Shown here in pieces: positions 12,098 through 23,905 of a stretch of 64,000 nt of DNA. The DNA is from Desarmillaria ectypa. Its lineage: Eukaryota > Basidiomycota > Agaricomycetes > Agaricales > Physalacriaceae. The DNA is taken from positions 2,728,001-2,792,000 of the forward strand of contig JAUDYN010000008.1 of assembly GCA_030407005.1 (NCBI GenBank). The letters run 5' to 3'. A program made the position numbers and the translations under genes. The notes below the pieces were generated by a model. That model was not told the origin of the DNA, ran no database searches, and saw nothing but the letters and a program-made list of their open reading frames with translations. Within the stretch, counting starts at the first letter, position 1. Every line of letters starts with the position of its first letter.

Positions 12098-12175
12098 GGC
12101 CGTGTGGCGTAATGGCAACGCGTCTGACTACGATGGATTATCAGGAGATTGCAGGTTCGACCCCTGTCTCGGTCA
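12098..12175 (+). tRNA. tRNA-Arg(ACG) with a 6-nt intron
   Basis: Cloverleaf: acceptor arms GGCCGTG / CTCGGTC (one mismatch, one G-U), D stem GCG/CGC, anticodon stem TCTGA / TCAGG, anticodon ACG at 12130-12132, T arm GCAGG-TTCGACC-CCTGT, discriminator A at 12175. A 6-nt insert TGGATT (12134-12139) sits one base 3' of the anticodon, the canonical tRNA intron position. A T5 run at 12191-12195 can end Pol III transcription. The ACG (read ICG) anticodon decodes CGU/CGC/CGA Arg codons. Confidence 0.85.
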
Positions 12176-12195
12176 TAATGAAGTGAGATGTTTTT

Positions 12196-13901
12196 GTGCT
12201 GTGCTACAAGCACTTTAACAAATTAGAATTTGGCAGTGAGCACACGTAAAATTTTCTTACCTTTATTTGGCAGGGACAAACCGAACTGGGAAGTTTTCAC
12301 CGATCCCCCGGGGGGGTTGACGGGGCCGACATTGCCCGATACTAGTGATAACTCACAAAAAAAAAAACTAACAACTCTTACCAGCGAGGGAAATTTGGAG
12401 TGAAAACTCCAACAGCCGCTGGTGTTCTGTCAGTCCTATTGGTCCGAAATCCCGGAGTTCATATCCACTCCCTTCTTCGTTCTTACCATCATCATCAGTG
12501 ATCACTAGCATTGTTTGACGTCTTACCCGGATTCCGCTTTACCGCCGTCTCGTGTTCTTACTTCAAGCTCAGTCGCATGGTGCTGATGAAGACAACCACA
12601 CCCTCTATTCTGTTGCTATCCTTCACAGGATGAGCCTAGTTCAACGACCCGTAGGCATTTCCTGGGATGCATTGATTTGCTTCGCCCACTGTTCAACGAC
12701 TTGTAACAATAGTCTGAAAACGGTGGCGGTGATTCGGTAGTTCAAGATAAGGGAATTCCTTTCTTCACCCGTAATGGCTGACCTCAACACTTCGTAACGG
12801 GTCCCGCCCCGCACGCGCTGATGGCCGCCTGCAGAAGGTACTTACCCTATGACGCCGCGTAATGTCCCTTCTTACCTACCAATACTCGGCAGTCAACACG
12901 TCCTGCATATGCTCCAAATTTGTCTGCGCATTCGGTATCGCTGGTCCTCTTTTTCATCACACGTGAACTACGAGTAGCTGTGAAATTCCGACAATTCCCA
13001 AGAAGAGCAGGCAAAGCACCTGCGATTCATGCAGGAGGCCGTTTCGATTAATGATGACAATCCGACAAAAAAGAATAAATGAGTAAAAAAGCTAGAGGTG
13101 GGCAAGTGCAACCAACGTTAACGATGGAAGTACATGCAGGTTCCTCCTACGCCATCGCTGTCTCACCTCACTCCAGCCTCTGACACGAAGGAATTCATCA
13201 ACTCGATTTTAAACACAACAAATCATTACTGGTCATTTCCGGGGAGCTCAACCCGTGTGACGCAAGATTATAAGACTAAATCCCTAATTAATCAGTACTT
13301 TGCTGAGACTGCCAAGCTTTCCCAACTATGGACCGGAGCCATTGCATGCGACGATCAACGATATCGGAGGTTTGCATTTTTCTCAAAGTCAAAGTCGATG
13401 AAACAGATTGATCTCATCATTGTCCATGCGCGCATGTTGTATCTTGTGCTTCCCTGGATATCAGTAGTTGGGATTTTTAAGGGTAAACAAAGAACTCTGA
13501 TACCTTGTAACAAGGTACTTTATTTGGGACTGCGGTAGTTACTATCGAAGGAGCTGCTTCCCCCCCTCTCCCTCATGACCTTCAAATCGACGCAGATGTG
13601 ATGGTTGTCTGGGGACGAAATTTTCACGTTCCCTCTCCCCTTGCGATCATCCGTTTTTCTTTCGTCATGACTGGCTATCTTCGCAATCCCCATTCATTAT
13701 CTTAGGATCGACTATGCTTTCCATCAACAATCCTTAATGGAGCACCTTTCAATTAATCAAAGGCGTTGCATCGTGATCGTTGCATCAATGGCAGGCACAT
13801 AGGCGGCAGGTCATGCCGGGGAAGGTTTTGGTATATCTAGTTACGCCCTACCATGTTCCATCTCTTGACCGCCTTCTCTTCCCCTAGCTCGCATAGATAC
13901 A
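12196..13901. other. Intergenic, no supported gene
   Basis: About 1.7 kb with a short A-tract near 12355 and a 134-codon plus-strand frame (13134-13538) that resembles nothing I know. The right part (from about 13250) is the upstream region of the following secreted-protein gene and is repeated, degenerately, at 15.86-16.75 kb. Confidence 0.5.
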
Positions 13902-13975
13902 ATGACGTCTCTCCTCGAAGTTCTTTTTGGCCTCTCATTTCTGGTTCCTTACCTCTTCGCCCAAGACCATGCACA
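13256..13975 (+). repeat. Upstream and 5' region, repeated downstream
   Basis: This block (promoter region plus signal-peptide exon of the secreted-protein gene) recurs in degenerate form at about 15860-16750 in the same orientation. Shared anchors include the GCGTCGTGATCGTTG-like stretch, GATACAATRACSTCTCTCCTC, and CCTCTCATTTCTGGTTCC. Confidence 0.6.
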
Positions 13976-15373
13976 ATGTGCGGACAGCGGATCAGACTGG
14001 TATACGAGTGTCGTTGGAGAGACACCGTGTAAGACCTCTACTACGTCCACTCTTCATTGAAACTGGACTTTTCTTTTACCAGGCCGAACGTATGAAAGGC
14101 TACGCAAGATATGCAATAGCAATTGTAAGACTCCGTTGTTCTCCGTGAGTTCGATCTAAATTAAACTTCTCTCTTCAGATGTCTTAGGTACCTTGAACCC
14201 CAAAACTCCTCCGGATACATGTGGCGACCAAGTTGGTATGGTCGATCTCTGAAGTAATCAAGTCCATTCATATGTACCGTAACCATAGCCGACTGTTGTT
14301 GCAATTCAATCGCATTCGGGCTCAGTATGATGTGTCTGACGTGAGTAGGCGCCATTTTCTCAAAGAAAAAGGTGACTGGCTCTCAACTTCACATAGATGC
14401 CAGCAAGGAATAGGGCCCAGTGGAAACGGTATCGATGCAGGTGCGTATGTGCGTTTCACTCTGTAAGACCGACCCTCACCTTCAATGCTGGAAGGCGTCG
14501 GCGCATATGAGCAATATCTTATGCATGGAACAAACTCGTTCTGCTCCCCCAATACTAACAAATCGTATGCAATATTCATGTCCACGCTACCATCTATGGG
14601 AAACATCTAATTTGCGATCCTCAGGTTTACGGATGATATACAAGCGGCAGTGTGCAACAATGAACTGAAGATCCATGACAGTTTCTATGATAGGGTGTTT
14701 TGGAGCGATGGATCGTGGTACGCCAGGATTCCGTTATAGTTGGCCAGAACGTAGTCTAAATCCTACGTGCACAGGTTCTAGTATGTTGGATCTATCTTCA
14801 ACGTGGTCTCCTCCATTCTGACGTCAAATTGGTAGTACGTGGTCCCGCGAACGCCTAGAAACGATTAATGCTGCTGATGGAAATAATTCCTTTACACATT
14901 GCGCATCAACGACCCGGAACGCATCCAGTAGTTCACAGTCTCAGTCGACATCATTTTCAATCTACTCTACCGCCACGAGCGCTTCAGCTCCCACTTCTAC
15001 ACAGACAGAAAGTCCATCGAACTCACTCAGTGCGGGGGCTATAGCTGGGATCGTGGTAGGGAGTATCGCATTCGCGGGAGCGATCACGCTCTTCCTCCTC
15101 TGGCTGTGCTGGTACCGCCAACGACAGCCTGTTATCGAGGAGGAGGAGGAGACGTCGCCCCGTCCCTTCGTCGTCGGTCATAGTACAGTACATTCCCTTG
15201 ATCTTTAATTCTGAGACTAACGGATCGGGTTCACAGCTCCATCCATGTCCAACAGTGCTTCCGTTACTACGCTTCGAAGTGGAAGCCCACTGCACACGAG
15301 GAGTCTCGAGTCTGCGGAGAGGCGCTTCGGGGGGAAAAGACAGAGAGAACTACCGCCAGTTTATACAGAGTAG
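13902..15373 (+). CDS. Secreted Cys-rich single-pass membrane protein, Agaricomycete family
   Basis: Nine exons (13902-14028, 14083-14124, 14179-14235, 14289-14340, 14397-14440, 14495-14564, 14625-14717, 14836-15182, 15237-15373) join in frame to 323 codons. The N-terminus is a signal peptide (hydrophobic to about residue 21, ending LFAQ). The ectodomain has conserved blocks of a family common in mushrooms: GETPCRTYERLRKICN, a DCCCNSIAF Cys cluster, GIDAG, and FWSDGS with its repeat of aromatic residues. A Ser/Thr-rich linker with QSQSTSFS-like sequence follows, then one membrane helix (AGAIAGIVVGSIAFAGAITL) and a short cytoplasmic tail. The function of this family is unknown; a cell-surface or wall role is inferred from topology. 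Codon phases agree at all eight junctions, so I consider the gene intact. The 118-nt intron 7 is the least certain. Confidence 0.75.
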
Positions 15374-15859
15374 ACTTGGCGTGGCGGTACATAAGAGGAT
15401 GTTTTGGCTGAGCCCGGCGAGCCTTGGAGGAAAGGGGACGGTATACGAAGGAATGATGATAAGTTTTGATCTAGAAGTTCGTGTCGGCTGTGGACTCTGT
15501 ACCATGGGCACGTAAATTTTTCGTAGTTGAGTGTTTGCTTTGATAAATAAGACTCATTGTTTACACGTTCCGATATAAACAAGAGGACGAGTGAACAAGA
15601 ACAGTTAACGGACGACAGTCCTTGACAAACTCGACTCGATATTCCGAAAAAATTTGGCCAGACACTTTCCTGTCTTCCTACTATCATTATCACTCCTTGC
15701 CGTCTTATCAACATGTTTTGCCGGATCTGTCTTCTGTGTCGCCGATGAAGAAGGGGATTCATGGCGCTTCGTCGTTCCGATTTACATATTGTGCTCTCCA
15801 CCGTGAACGCCGTGTCGGCTAGCCTGAGAGACTTCTCTTCTGACACGAGGGTCCACCTC

Positions 15860-16750
15860 CGATTACGACGCCCTAATCAATCAGTTATTTGGCTGAGACC
15901 GTCAAGCTCCCGTCGGTGCCAACTCCCGACGGTTGCCATCGTCTGTGGTCGATGATGAAGGTTGGCATTGCCTGTTCTCGAAGTCAACATCGGACTTATC
16001 AATATCTGACTCTCAGATAGATTGATCTCAGCATCATGTTACATATCTTTGGCTACAAGCAGTTAACGCCAAGGAGGTAAATCAGGACACTCTGCCCCAA
16101 TTGGGACTCAGAGTGATTACCGTCGAAGTCGTTCCTTTCAATGTACTTCAAATTTAATGCAGGCGTGACAGTCGTCCGGATATGAGAACCCCCGTGTTCC
16201 CTCCCTACCCGGACAGTGGGGTCCGTCCATTTTTTCCACCAAGACTGAAATTTTTCATTAATTATCTCAGGGTCGACTCATGATTTCCATCGGTAATCCT
16301 CCTACTGAGTACCTTTTCTCAATGAATCACTTAAGGGAAAGTCCGTTACCTACGGCAGTTCTTGGTACCTATTTATCTACAGCGTCTAATAATTTTATAT
16401 TTTAAAATTTTAATTCCGTATGCTTCGTTTCCGGCTTTTTCCTTTGTTCATCTGAGATTTCTACTATATTCTCGTGTTTTTGACCTACTTGACACGGGCG
16501 ATATGTGACACTTCATACTACTATGTTTTCGAGTTGACGACGCATTGCATAGCGGATTTCTTACGGGCGTCGCGTCGTGATCGTTGTATCAATCGCTGGC
16601 ACCTAGTCTGTTAATGCAATGTATCCCGCTGCGCGCCATTGCGTTCTATGTCTTGATCACCTGCCATTCTCCTAGCCCGCATGGATACAATAACCTCTCT
16701 CCTCAAAGTTCCTTTTCGCCTCTCATTTCTGGTTCCGTATCTCTTGAACC
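15860..16750 (+). repeat. Degenerate second copy of the secreted-protein 5' region
   Basis: This is the downstream partner of the 13256-13975 block. Order of the shared segments is kept, with many substitutions and small indels. It is most simply an old tandem duplication. Confidence 0.55.
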
Positions 16751-16800
16751 ACGATAATACCCGCACTCGGGAATTCTCATTACGTGGGCACCTCTGTTGA
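16681..16800 (+). pseudogene. 5' fragment of a secreted-protein paralogue
   Basis: An ATG at 16681 opens a frame whose first ~20 residues (MDTITSLLKVPFRLSFLVPY) match the signal peptide of the gene at 13902. After about 40 codons the frame ends, and none of the downstream Cys blocks can be found, so only the first exon survives. Confidence 0.65.
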
Positions 16801-16849
16801 TATTGTCAAGCAGGAAGATACTATTACTTACCTATCTTTCATGCGGATT

Positions 16850-18330
16850 ATTTGGGAGTAGCATCGTTTCAGCTCATGGTGCCGATTGGAGGAGGCATCG
16901 TCGAACTGCCGCCCCTTCGTTCAACACTAAAATGTAAGGAAATGGATGTTGCTAAGCGCGCTTTGGCTATAGTTACTACTTGCCATATAGGTACTCCACT
17001 GTCGTTAAGGAATTAGGCATGGTATACCACGATAGGTCTCCAAGGGGGCCTGGGAAGAGAAAAGTAGCATTGTAGTGACCAATCTGGATAAGATCCCCCC
17101 CACAGAGTAAGCTCAAAAACAGCAAAACTCTCCAAGTGGTTCTAACCGGGAGTTAGTTCACGTTAGTTATGATCTGTCACTGCGGGTTTGGAATATCGGT
17201 AGAGTGGACGCAAGGGAGCGACCATTCCGGACTCGCTACGTTTGATCGCGAGCTTTCTGTTGCTGCTCACACGATTATCCACCACTTTATACCTCCCGAC
17301 CGGGTGTGGAAATTGCCTATCCAAAGGTGAAGATTGTCATTGTCTTTCGCCGAGAACCGGTTCTTAAGTATTTCTGATTGTCAGTCTTCGTGCTATCATG
17401 CAGTCATGGAAAAATGCGCCATCTCTGATGAATAGCATCGCTGCTAGAAGAACAGGCCGAGCTTTCAGCTGGAAAAGGTTTCAGTGACGGGAGTATAACG
17501 GACCTATTGACAAAGCTGGTTTCTGCGACTGATGGCACGAACAAACACACGCTGGAACCTGCGGAGGTGGTGAGTATATCTTCACCATTTTGCCACGTTC
17601 TTAACTCTAGGAAACGTAGACAGCAAGCACGATGTCCCTCCTTTTCGCCGGAAATGGTGCGTGGTCATCTTATCACTTGATATCCAGCAGCCACGATAGA
17701 AACAACAAGCACGCACTACTTTTAACTATCACGTTGTTAGCTTTACGTACCGATGAGCAGGAGAAGGCATATCAAGAAATCTTGTGTGAAGCTCCATCCA
17801 AGGAGGGCCTGATGCGTGATTGTCCTCGATCGTTGAATCCTTAGTGCCATATCTCATTCCCTAGAGCTTTAGTACCGTTTCTAATCTCCGGCATCTGTTC
17901 GCGTGTTTCAATGAAGCCCATCGACTCGTCCGTGCGTCATCATCAATAGAAATCCAAAGTCGGGTTTTAGCTGTTATAATATACTTGCCTCGAGTTACCA
18001 CGGAAGATACACCTATTCACAGCTCTCGACCAGTGGAAAGAGATTTCATTATTCCGAAAGGCTCTTGTATCGTTATCGTCCGTCTGTTTTCTTGCACATT
18101 TCCTGATGGACTGGAAGGTGGAAGTTGTCTTGGAAACTGGCGATACGGCTGCGCAAATGTGGGATAGGATTGCTACGCTGCGTTGAACGCGCATTTTCGT
18201 TGGGGTCTGTGTCTTTCAAATTGGTCGCAAGAGACTCGAATTAATAGTGTACTGACGCGTTTCTCTTTCGTGCATGTAACCATTTCTGATGAAGACAAAC
18301 TTGCTGTTCGGTAAATAGTAGTATGATGAG
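16850..18330 (+). pseudogene. Cytochrome P450 monooxygenase, decayed
   Basis: Pieces of a P450 appear in the right order but in several frames. ADWRRHRRTAAPSFN (near 16890) is the WxxHR helix-C motif. A segment near 17450-17560 (LLEEQAELSAGKGFSDGS) precedes helix I. LLFAG, interrupted by an intron-like stretch, continues as HALLLTITLLALRTDEQEKA near 17710-17780 and matches the helix-I region, but its ETT triad is lost. PRVTTEDTP and IIPKGSC near 17990-18070 match the region before the PERF motif. A heme-loop remnant (FSLGS and IGRK in another frame) lies near 18195-18240, with its Cys position not readable. No continuous gene can be built, so it cannot make a working enzyme as it stands. Confidence 0.7.
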
Positions 18331-18577
18331 CGGGAGACTTGATGATTTAACGCTGACTAATTGGGTTACTGATCACGGTTTTTTTTCAACTTGGGCCCAC
18401 CGGAACCATCACTAGGGACATCTGCGGATCCTGTATAATAAAGCTGGTATGCTTACTGAACAAATACTTGCTCCAAAGCTAATTATTTGGTACTAGCCGC
18501 GTCGCATACAGGCAACCCCGTTGAAAGCTTCACAAAAGGCAGTTTCAGGGACTCCAACAGCTGCAAGACCATTTCCA

Positions 18578-19961
18578 ATGTCCTCGCCTTCCCAGTCTAT
18601 TACATTGGAGCCAGAAAAGCTCGAAGTGCCTCTTACTATTGACGACGATGACGACGACCTACCGCCAGTATCGCAACTGTCGCAGTCGGGGGCGAATACG
18701 CGGCCTAGTTTCAAGGGTGAAATTCCGGTACACACGCTTATTATTTGAGGCAATTTGCGTGCTGAGCCTATCCACCAGGAACCATCCATCTCTGACCCAT
18801 CTGCCTGCACACTCAAAGGCTCCCAATCACAAAGATCACCCACCAAAGTTCCACTTACTCCTTCGCATGAAACCATCTCCGTCTCATCTTCTCCTGCTAC
18901 TCCGCCCAAGAATCCCAACAAGTCGGGATCCCAGAAGCGCAAACAAGACGATGGCGACTGTAGTATTACTGTTTCTGAGCAGCCTGCGAAAAAAGTGAAA
19001 GTGAAGGCTGCCAGGCGCCCGACTACACATAAACATCGGGTTCACTGGGAGCTGGACGGAAACGTCGTGATCAAGATCAAGAGGACGCTCTTCAGACTGC
19101 ATCGGAGTGTAGCTAAGCATAGCGAGTGGTTGTCGAAGCGGTTTGAGGAAGAGCCGGATGGTTTTGAGGGCAAGGATCCGATATACGATATCGGAGAGGA
19201 AGATGGGGTCACGGCGAAGGATTTTGAGGTTCTGTTGGACGCGATGGGTGATGCCATGTATGTTCTCTTATCTTCCTCAGTTTCGTCGCTGACAACTCCC
19301 TAGCACCTACTTTTACAAACCTCCCGATTTTTTCACTGTCGCTTCTATCTATCGCGCCTCCACTGCACTCTCCTTCAATCGCTTTCGAGACTGGGCGACA
19401 CGGTACCTCGAAGAAATGTGGCCTTCCTCATTGTCCAAGGTGACCACTGCTCCAATCAGTCACGCTTCTGCCGCCCTCAAGCTTGCGCGCGAATGTGGCC
19501 TCGAGAGTATCCGCAAAAGAGCGCTGTACGAGCTTGTGCGCCTCGCTGGGTTCGGCCAGGACGATCCGGACGACAAGTCCAGGAGATCCCGCGCCTTGAT
19601 CTCTTCGTCCGATTATAGGCATCTAGTTCGCGCTCGGGAGATGCTCACCTCCGCGTGGACCACCCGGGTTGCCACTGCCACTTTTGGCATCAAAAGTAGG
19701 TGTGTTGCCCGGAACATGGTATGTACGGTCAGAGACTCGAGTTTGGTGGCGCAGCAGCACCAGGAGATGGTCGGTGCTTCGGGGTTGTTCGAGACGTTTT
19801 TGAGGGACCCTATTTGTGGGACGAAGGCGCTGATGGATTTGGATTGGACCAAGGCGGGGTATTGTCGGGATTGTATAGATCAGAGGATTGTGGCGTGGAG
19901 GAAAGCGAGGGAGAGCATGTGGAAGGATTTGGATATCTGGCTGGGACTGGATAAGTGCTGA
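18578..19961 (+). CDS. Fungal BTB/POZ domain protein
   Basis: About 432 aa. Exon 2 (18767-19257) and exon 3 (19304-19961) are joined by a clear 46-nt intron. Exon 1 (18578-18727) is joined by a very short 39-nt intron, so the N-terminus is less certain. The N-terminal ~130 residues are low-complexity, with an acidic run (IDDDDDDLPP) and a basic, nuclear-signal-like stretch (KKVKVKAARR). The BTB fold begins near residue 141 (VHWELDGNVVIKIKRTLFRLHRS), in the style of the large Agaricomycete BTB family, and the BTB-associated helices follow (ALSFNRFRDWA, then ALKLARECGL). A CRDC pair occurs near the C-terminus. BTB domains mediate protein-protein contacts, sometimes as Cul3 adaptors or transcription factors; which applies here is unknown. 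Confidence 0.82.
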
Positions 19962-20101
19962 TGCAGATGGGTAGGGAGAACTAATAGTGTGCTTATATAG
20001 TATACGTGTTTAGATTCTCATTTTGTTAATATGGTACGATACAGCCAGAATCTTATGGTACATAGGTATATAAATATAATTAGTATAATTACATTAATGT
20101 A

Positions 20102-20180
20102 TCCCTCTTAGCTCAGTTGGTAGAGCGCGTCACTAGTAAGAGATATGACGAGGTCAGTCGTTCAAGTCGGCTAGAGGGAA
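20102..20180 (+). tRNA. tRNA-Thr(AGT) with a 6-nt intron
   Basis: Perfect acceptor stem TCCCTCT / AGAGGGA, D arm GCTC-AGTTGGTA-GAGC, anticodon stem CGTCA / TGACG, anticodon AGT at 20135-20137, T arm AGTCG-TTCAAGT-CGGCT, discriminator A. A 6-nt intron AGAGAT (20139-20144) lies at the canonical position. A TTTT at 20192-20195 can end transcription. Confidence 0.88.
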
Positions 20181-20195
20181 AATATGAATACTTTT

Positions 20196-21674
20196 AGGTT
20201 TTAAAGTTGATATCGGCAACGCCTGGCTCGCCCTCCTTTTTGTGCCTTTCGGCGGCAAATCACTTCCGCATTCGTCCATGACCCTTCTAAAGTGTATTAT
20301 TTCTAGTTAAATAACATAGTCGTTGTGATAATTACCTATTATTGTTAATGGCTTGTTGATTGTCATATCTCTTTGACTCCGTTGTCCCAAAGTGTCTGTA
20401 TAACAACTTCCACTTAAGCAGTGAATTTTGTTCCTTTAACTTATGCACCGTATATGGGCTTCCACAGAGCGAAGGTTACTCCAAAAAATTGAAGAGATGT
20501 CTTTCCTAAATATAATACAAAGGTGGAAAATCTATGATAACTTTCACAGAAATCAAGGAAGGTGTCCTAAATAATACATGCAGAATTTTATTCCGAGTAA
20601 ATTGTTCCAGAAATCTTTGTCCTTCGACCCACATTCATAAACCTCAGAAATTTCAGTCCATTTTTAGTTACGCTCGGAGCCCGAATTTGGAGTTGCCGGT
20701 GCCCAACAAGTCTGCGGTTCTATAATTTTTTACTGCTCAGGCAATTCACGATTTCGCACGATTACGTCCTGATTACCAGACGAAATGTGTTGATGCTTCC
20801 CTGCGAAATATGTTAGATGCCGTCTAGGCAGTATACCCAAGGGAATAATGTCGCTTTTCCCCATGGTTTAGTTACTGTTCCCGCATCGCAGCTCAATCTC
20901 CTCCGATTGAATAATGTATGTGACGTCTCTGAGAGTTCCTAGTACTGAACCTGAACCACAGGATGAAACCACGATGGGAAGGGAAGCTTATGGTCCTGGC
21001 ATTCACTCTTTGACAGCGTCTATGAATTTGTATACCCAGAGATCTGGTATTTATTTATATGCCCCTTCCTTTGACGGGGTTGATTAGCGCCGCGCGTCCT
21101 GTTCTCTCTCTCTCTCTCTTTTTTTTTGTTTCTCCCTCGAGGCATCTCTGTTATCGGACAGCGACGAATTGGGAAAGAAGCACGCCACAAGTGCTGTGGT
21201 CCGGACTCCGGGCTCGCTACGTCGTCCGCGGACAGGCTGACCTTGCTGAACAGGGACGACTGCGGGAACATTCCTGAATCCTGTGTGCCGCTCAGAGGAT
21301 ACCTGAATGATGAAGCAGTGGCGTCTCAGAGAAAGACCAGAGACTCGGAATGGCTAGATTGTGGCTAGATTGCTTGTATGTGGGGTTATCTGCAGAAAAA
21401 GAAAAAGAAAAGAGGTCCAGGTCGTCAATGAGCGGGAAAAAGTGGTATCACTCGCTTTGCCTGGACTTGAACTTGAACTTTACAACGGCCTCCGAAGATG
21501 ACAATACGGCGGATAGGACCCGCCTCGGACAAAGTTGTCGTTAGTCATCAGACCCACGTCAGCATCATTTGACTCCACCTTGAATAACACGTGAAATTGC
21601 CTATTTCATAAAGAGTCTCGTTTATATTACCCAGTCTTTGTCTTCCTTTCACATCCATTCCAACAACAACAATA
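20196..21674. other. Intergenic, nothing recognised
   Basis: About 1.5 kb. It contains a CT-repeat followed by a T-tract (about 21105-21128) and only short frames without motifs. The right end carries the promoter of the RING-like gene (a CCACCTTGAATAACACG region and a CAACAACAACAATA leader). Confidence 0.5.
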
Positions 21675-22538
21675 ATGCTGAGACCATGCCCGCCACCCGT
21701 CCTTCCCTTCCACTTTGAGCCAGACAATAATAATGGCCGCTATTATGAAGACGATGATGGTCGGTTTTCTTTCGCCTTGCTGATTGCCCACGCTGACGAA
21801 CGAACGATGCCTCGTCCTCGCCCTTCTCCCCTTTTCATTCTCCCGTCTATAGATGAGACGCCTGAATACCGTTTGAACCTTGGTGCTGAAACTCCGGGAG
21901 AGATGACACCCTCTATATCTTCATACGCCTTTGCGTGGGAGAAGCCGGGCTCGAGGACACCTGCTAGAAGACGGTCCATATCCAGCTTGCGGAGTAGCAG
22001 CAGGACGAGGAAGGATGCTGTAATAGACAGGGACTGTGGTATCTGGTGTGTTGCCATATCATGTTTCCAACTTTAATATCTTAACCCATCTCGTTAGCTT
22101 TGAAAGCGCAGTAGTACCCTGTCGAACATTATGTTGTTCAAAACTGTTTTGCTTGGAGCACATCGCTGATGTACGTGGCATTCCCCTTACTATATCCTTT
22201 GCTCATTTCAACTCTAGTGGCTACACGGCTCACGCTCAGACGGACGTTGCCCATCATGCAAAACCCGTTGTACACTGAAAAAAGATACCATTCTCCTCCC
22301 TGTGCCTCATCTGCACTCTCCTATACCACCGACTCCACCTCCAAGTCTTCGGCTCCGACCTAGAAGTCCGTCGACATCCGAATCTGAGACCTCGGATGTG
22401 GGATCGGAGCAGAGCGAGGAATCCGATACGGACCACGCTTACCAGACCGACACCCTTGATCTTTCGGGGACCAAGGTTGCCAGCAAAATTTTAAGCATCG
22501 TGGGATTGACGCTCGTTTTCTATGTTTTGTTGACGTAA
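21675..22538 (+). CDS. RING-like zinc-finger protein with C-terminal membrane anchor
   Basis: Three exons (21675-22045, 22098-22170, 22218-22538) join in frame to 255 codons. The splices assemble a Cys/His array that no single frame shows: CGIC, then PCRTLCC, FCLEH, and CPSCKTRC. This spacing (C-x2-C ... C-x3-C-C ... C-x2-H ... C-x2-C) is that of a RING-type zinc finger, which usually binds E2 ubiquitin-conjugating enzymes. A Pro/Ser/Glu-rich segment follows (SPSTSESETSDVG), and the last ~17 residues form a hydrophobic helix (ILSIVGLTLVFYVLLT), suggesting a tail-anchored protein. The first ~120 residues are Arg/Ser/Pro-rich and unrecognised. I infer a possible membrane-bound ubiquitin ligase; the family itself is not known to me by name. 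Confidence 0.72.
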
Positions 22539-23477
22539 CCTCTCATCTGTTCATCCACACACACCTCACTCCTATTTTCTTATTCTTTTTTTTCAGCATT
22601 ACTCTCACTTTTCTTTTCTGATTAGCCGTGGCATTTTTTCAACCTTCTAATATGTTGTTTTGGTATACGTCTATCATTTTCCGGCATCCTGTAATACTAC
22701 CAAGGGAATGAATGAACACATGTACGAATACCGCATCCTTGCAAGGTCACTGGAGAGGTCAACTGCACCCCGCACCTAATCACCGCCGACCACGAGGAAG
22801 AAGCATCGATTACAGATGGTCTGCTGGCAAGGATAGATATCGAGAAGCGTGAAGCACTCGCATTTACTTGGCATAAGCTCCTATGACACCAATCAGCAAC
22901 GTTAATCAGAACAGCAGACCCAGAGATAGTGATGGAACCAAGTATACCATCAGCACATGTCCAAATGCTGCAAAGACTGATATAGCACCCCGCCCGAAAA
23001 CGATGGTTACAAGACGAAAAGAAGACAAGACGTCCGTAAGTATCTGCTAGCGGAAATGAGAATAACGAGACCCATTGAAAGGAGCACAGCGACCTGATAG
23101 GAGAGAAGATCAGAAGCGGGACCTGGGTAGTTTTTGAATACATGTACTTTTTATTTTCATCAGCACGCACGGCAGGCAGATGCTCCGAGTGAAGAGGGCG
23201 AACATTGGAACGGATTTCGGAGAAACGGAGGGATCATCACTCGGATAGTCGATCTCGTGGGATGTCGTTGATGTGATGGACCAGTAGCTGTATGTTGTTT
23301 TTAGTATAGTTCTTGATTTATAGCGAGCTAGTAGCAATGAGGAAGCGTAATATCACTATTGTTTTTTTTTTTTTTTCCCCAAGCCGGGAGAACACGGGAA
23401 AAGAGAGATGATCAGTGGTATAGGAAATTTGAGAGCGTGTTTTATTGCAAGGTAGGAGGGAAAAGTGGAGATTGCTT
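22539..23477. other. Intergenic, no supported gene
   Basis: About 0.9 kb with a 157-codon minus-strand frame (22697-23170) lacking recognisable motifs and a T17-18 tract near 23361. The right end is the insertion site of the first Gypsy element. Confidence 0.45.
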
Positions 23478-23482
23478 TTCTG

Positions 23483-23905
23483 TGTTACGATTTTTCCGTT
23501 ATCTTATCTTATCCGAGTCATATCCATGACTCATCCATCTAATCTAGCCCAGAAACCGACTCGTATCCAGATATTCGCCGATGACCACCCTCGTTCTCAC
23601 CGTCTGTCACCCCAGACGACTACTATTGGTTCTATGATCCTCCCAGATCGTCCTACTTCGACACTGTTTGTGCATGGACTGTAGCATTTCATCTAAATAT
23701 AACGCCGTAGGAATACTATATAAACAGAGTATATTAGACCATTGTACTCTATCTCTTGTTTTAATTAACACTATAAACTTCTTACTCGCACTACACTAAA
23801 GACTATTAGCGTAGTTCTCTCAATTGGGTGATCGTTTGAACGCGTAATGGCCCAGAGAGGATCAGCTGATGGTCCCAAGTCACATGCCCAAGTCGGTGCC
23901 TAACA
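23483..23905 (+). repeat. Gypsy copy 1, 5' LTR
   Basis: 423 bp, ends TGTTACG and CCTAACA. A TATA box (CTATATAAAC) is at 23717-23726. The predicted transcript start about 33 nt downstream falls at 23751, the first base of a 13-mer complementary to the primer site. An 18-codon upstream ORF starts at the ATG near 23847 and ends on the TAA that forms the LTR's last bases. Confidence 0.95.

Noticed and set aside
13134..13538. 134-codon frame as a gene
   Set aside because: It lies in the repeated promoter region; its counterpart near 16 kb is not open and it has no motif.
22697..23170. 157-codon minus-strand frame, considered as a hydrophobin or other small secreted protein
   Set aside because: The Cys spacing does not fit hydrophobins and there is no signal peptide.
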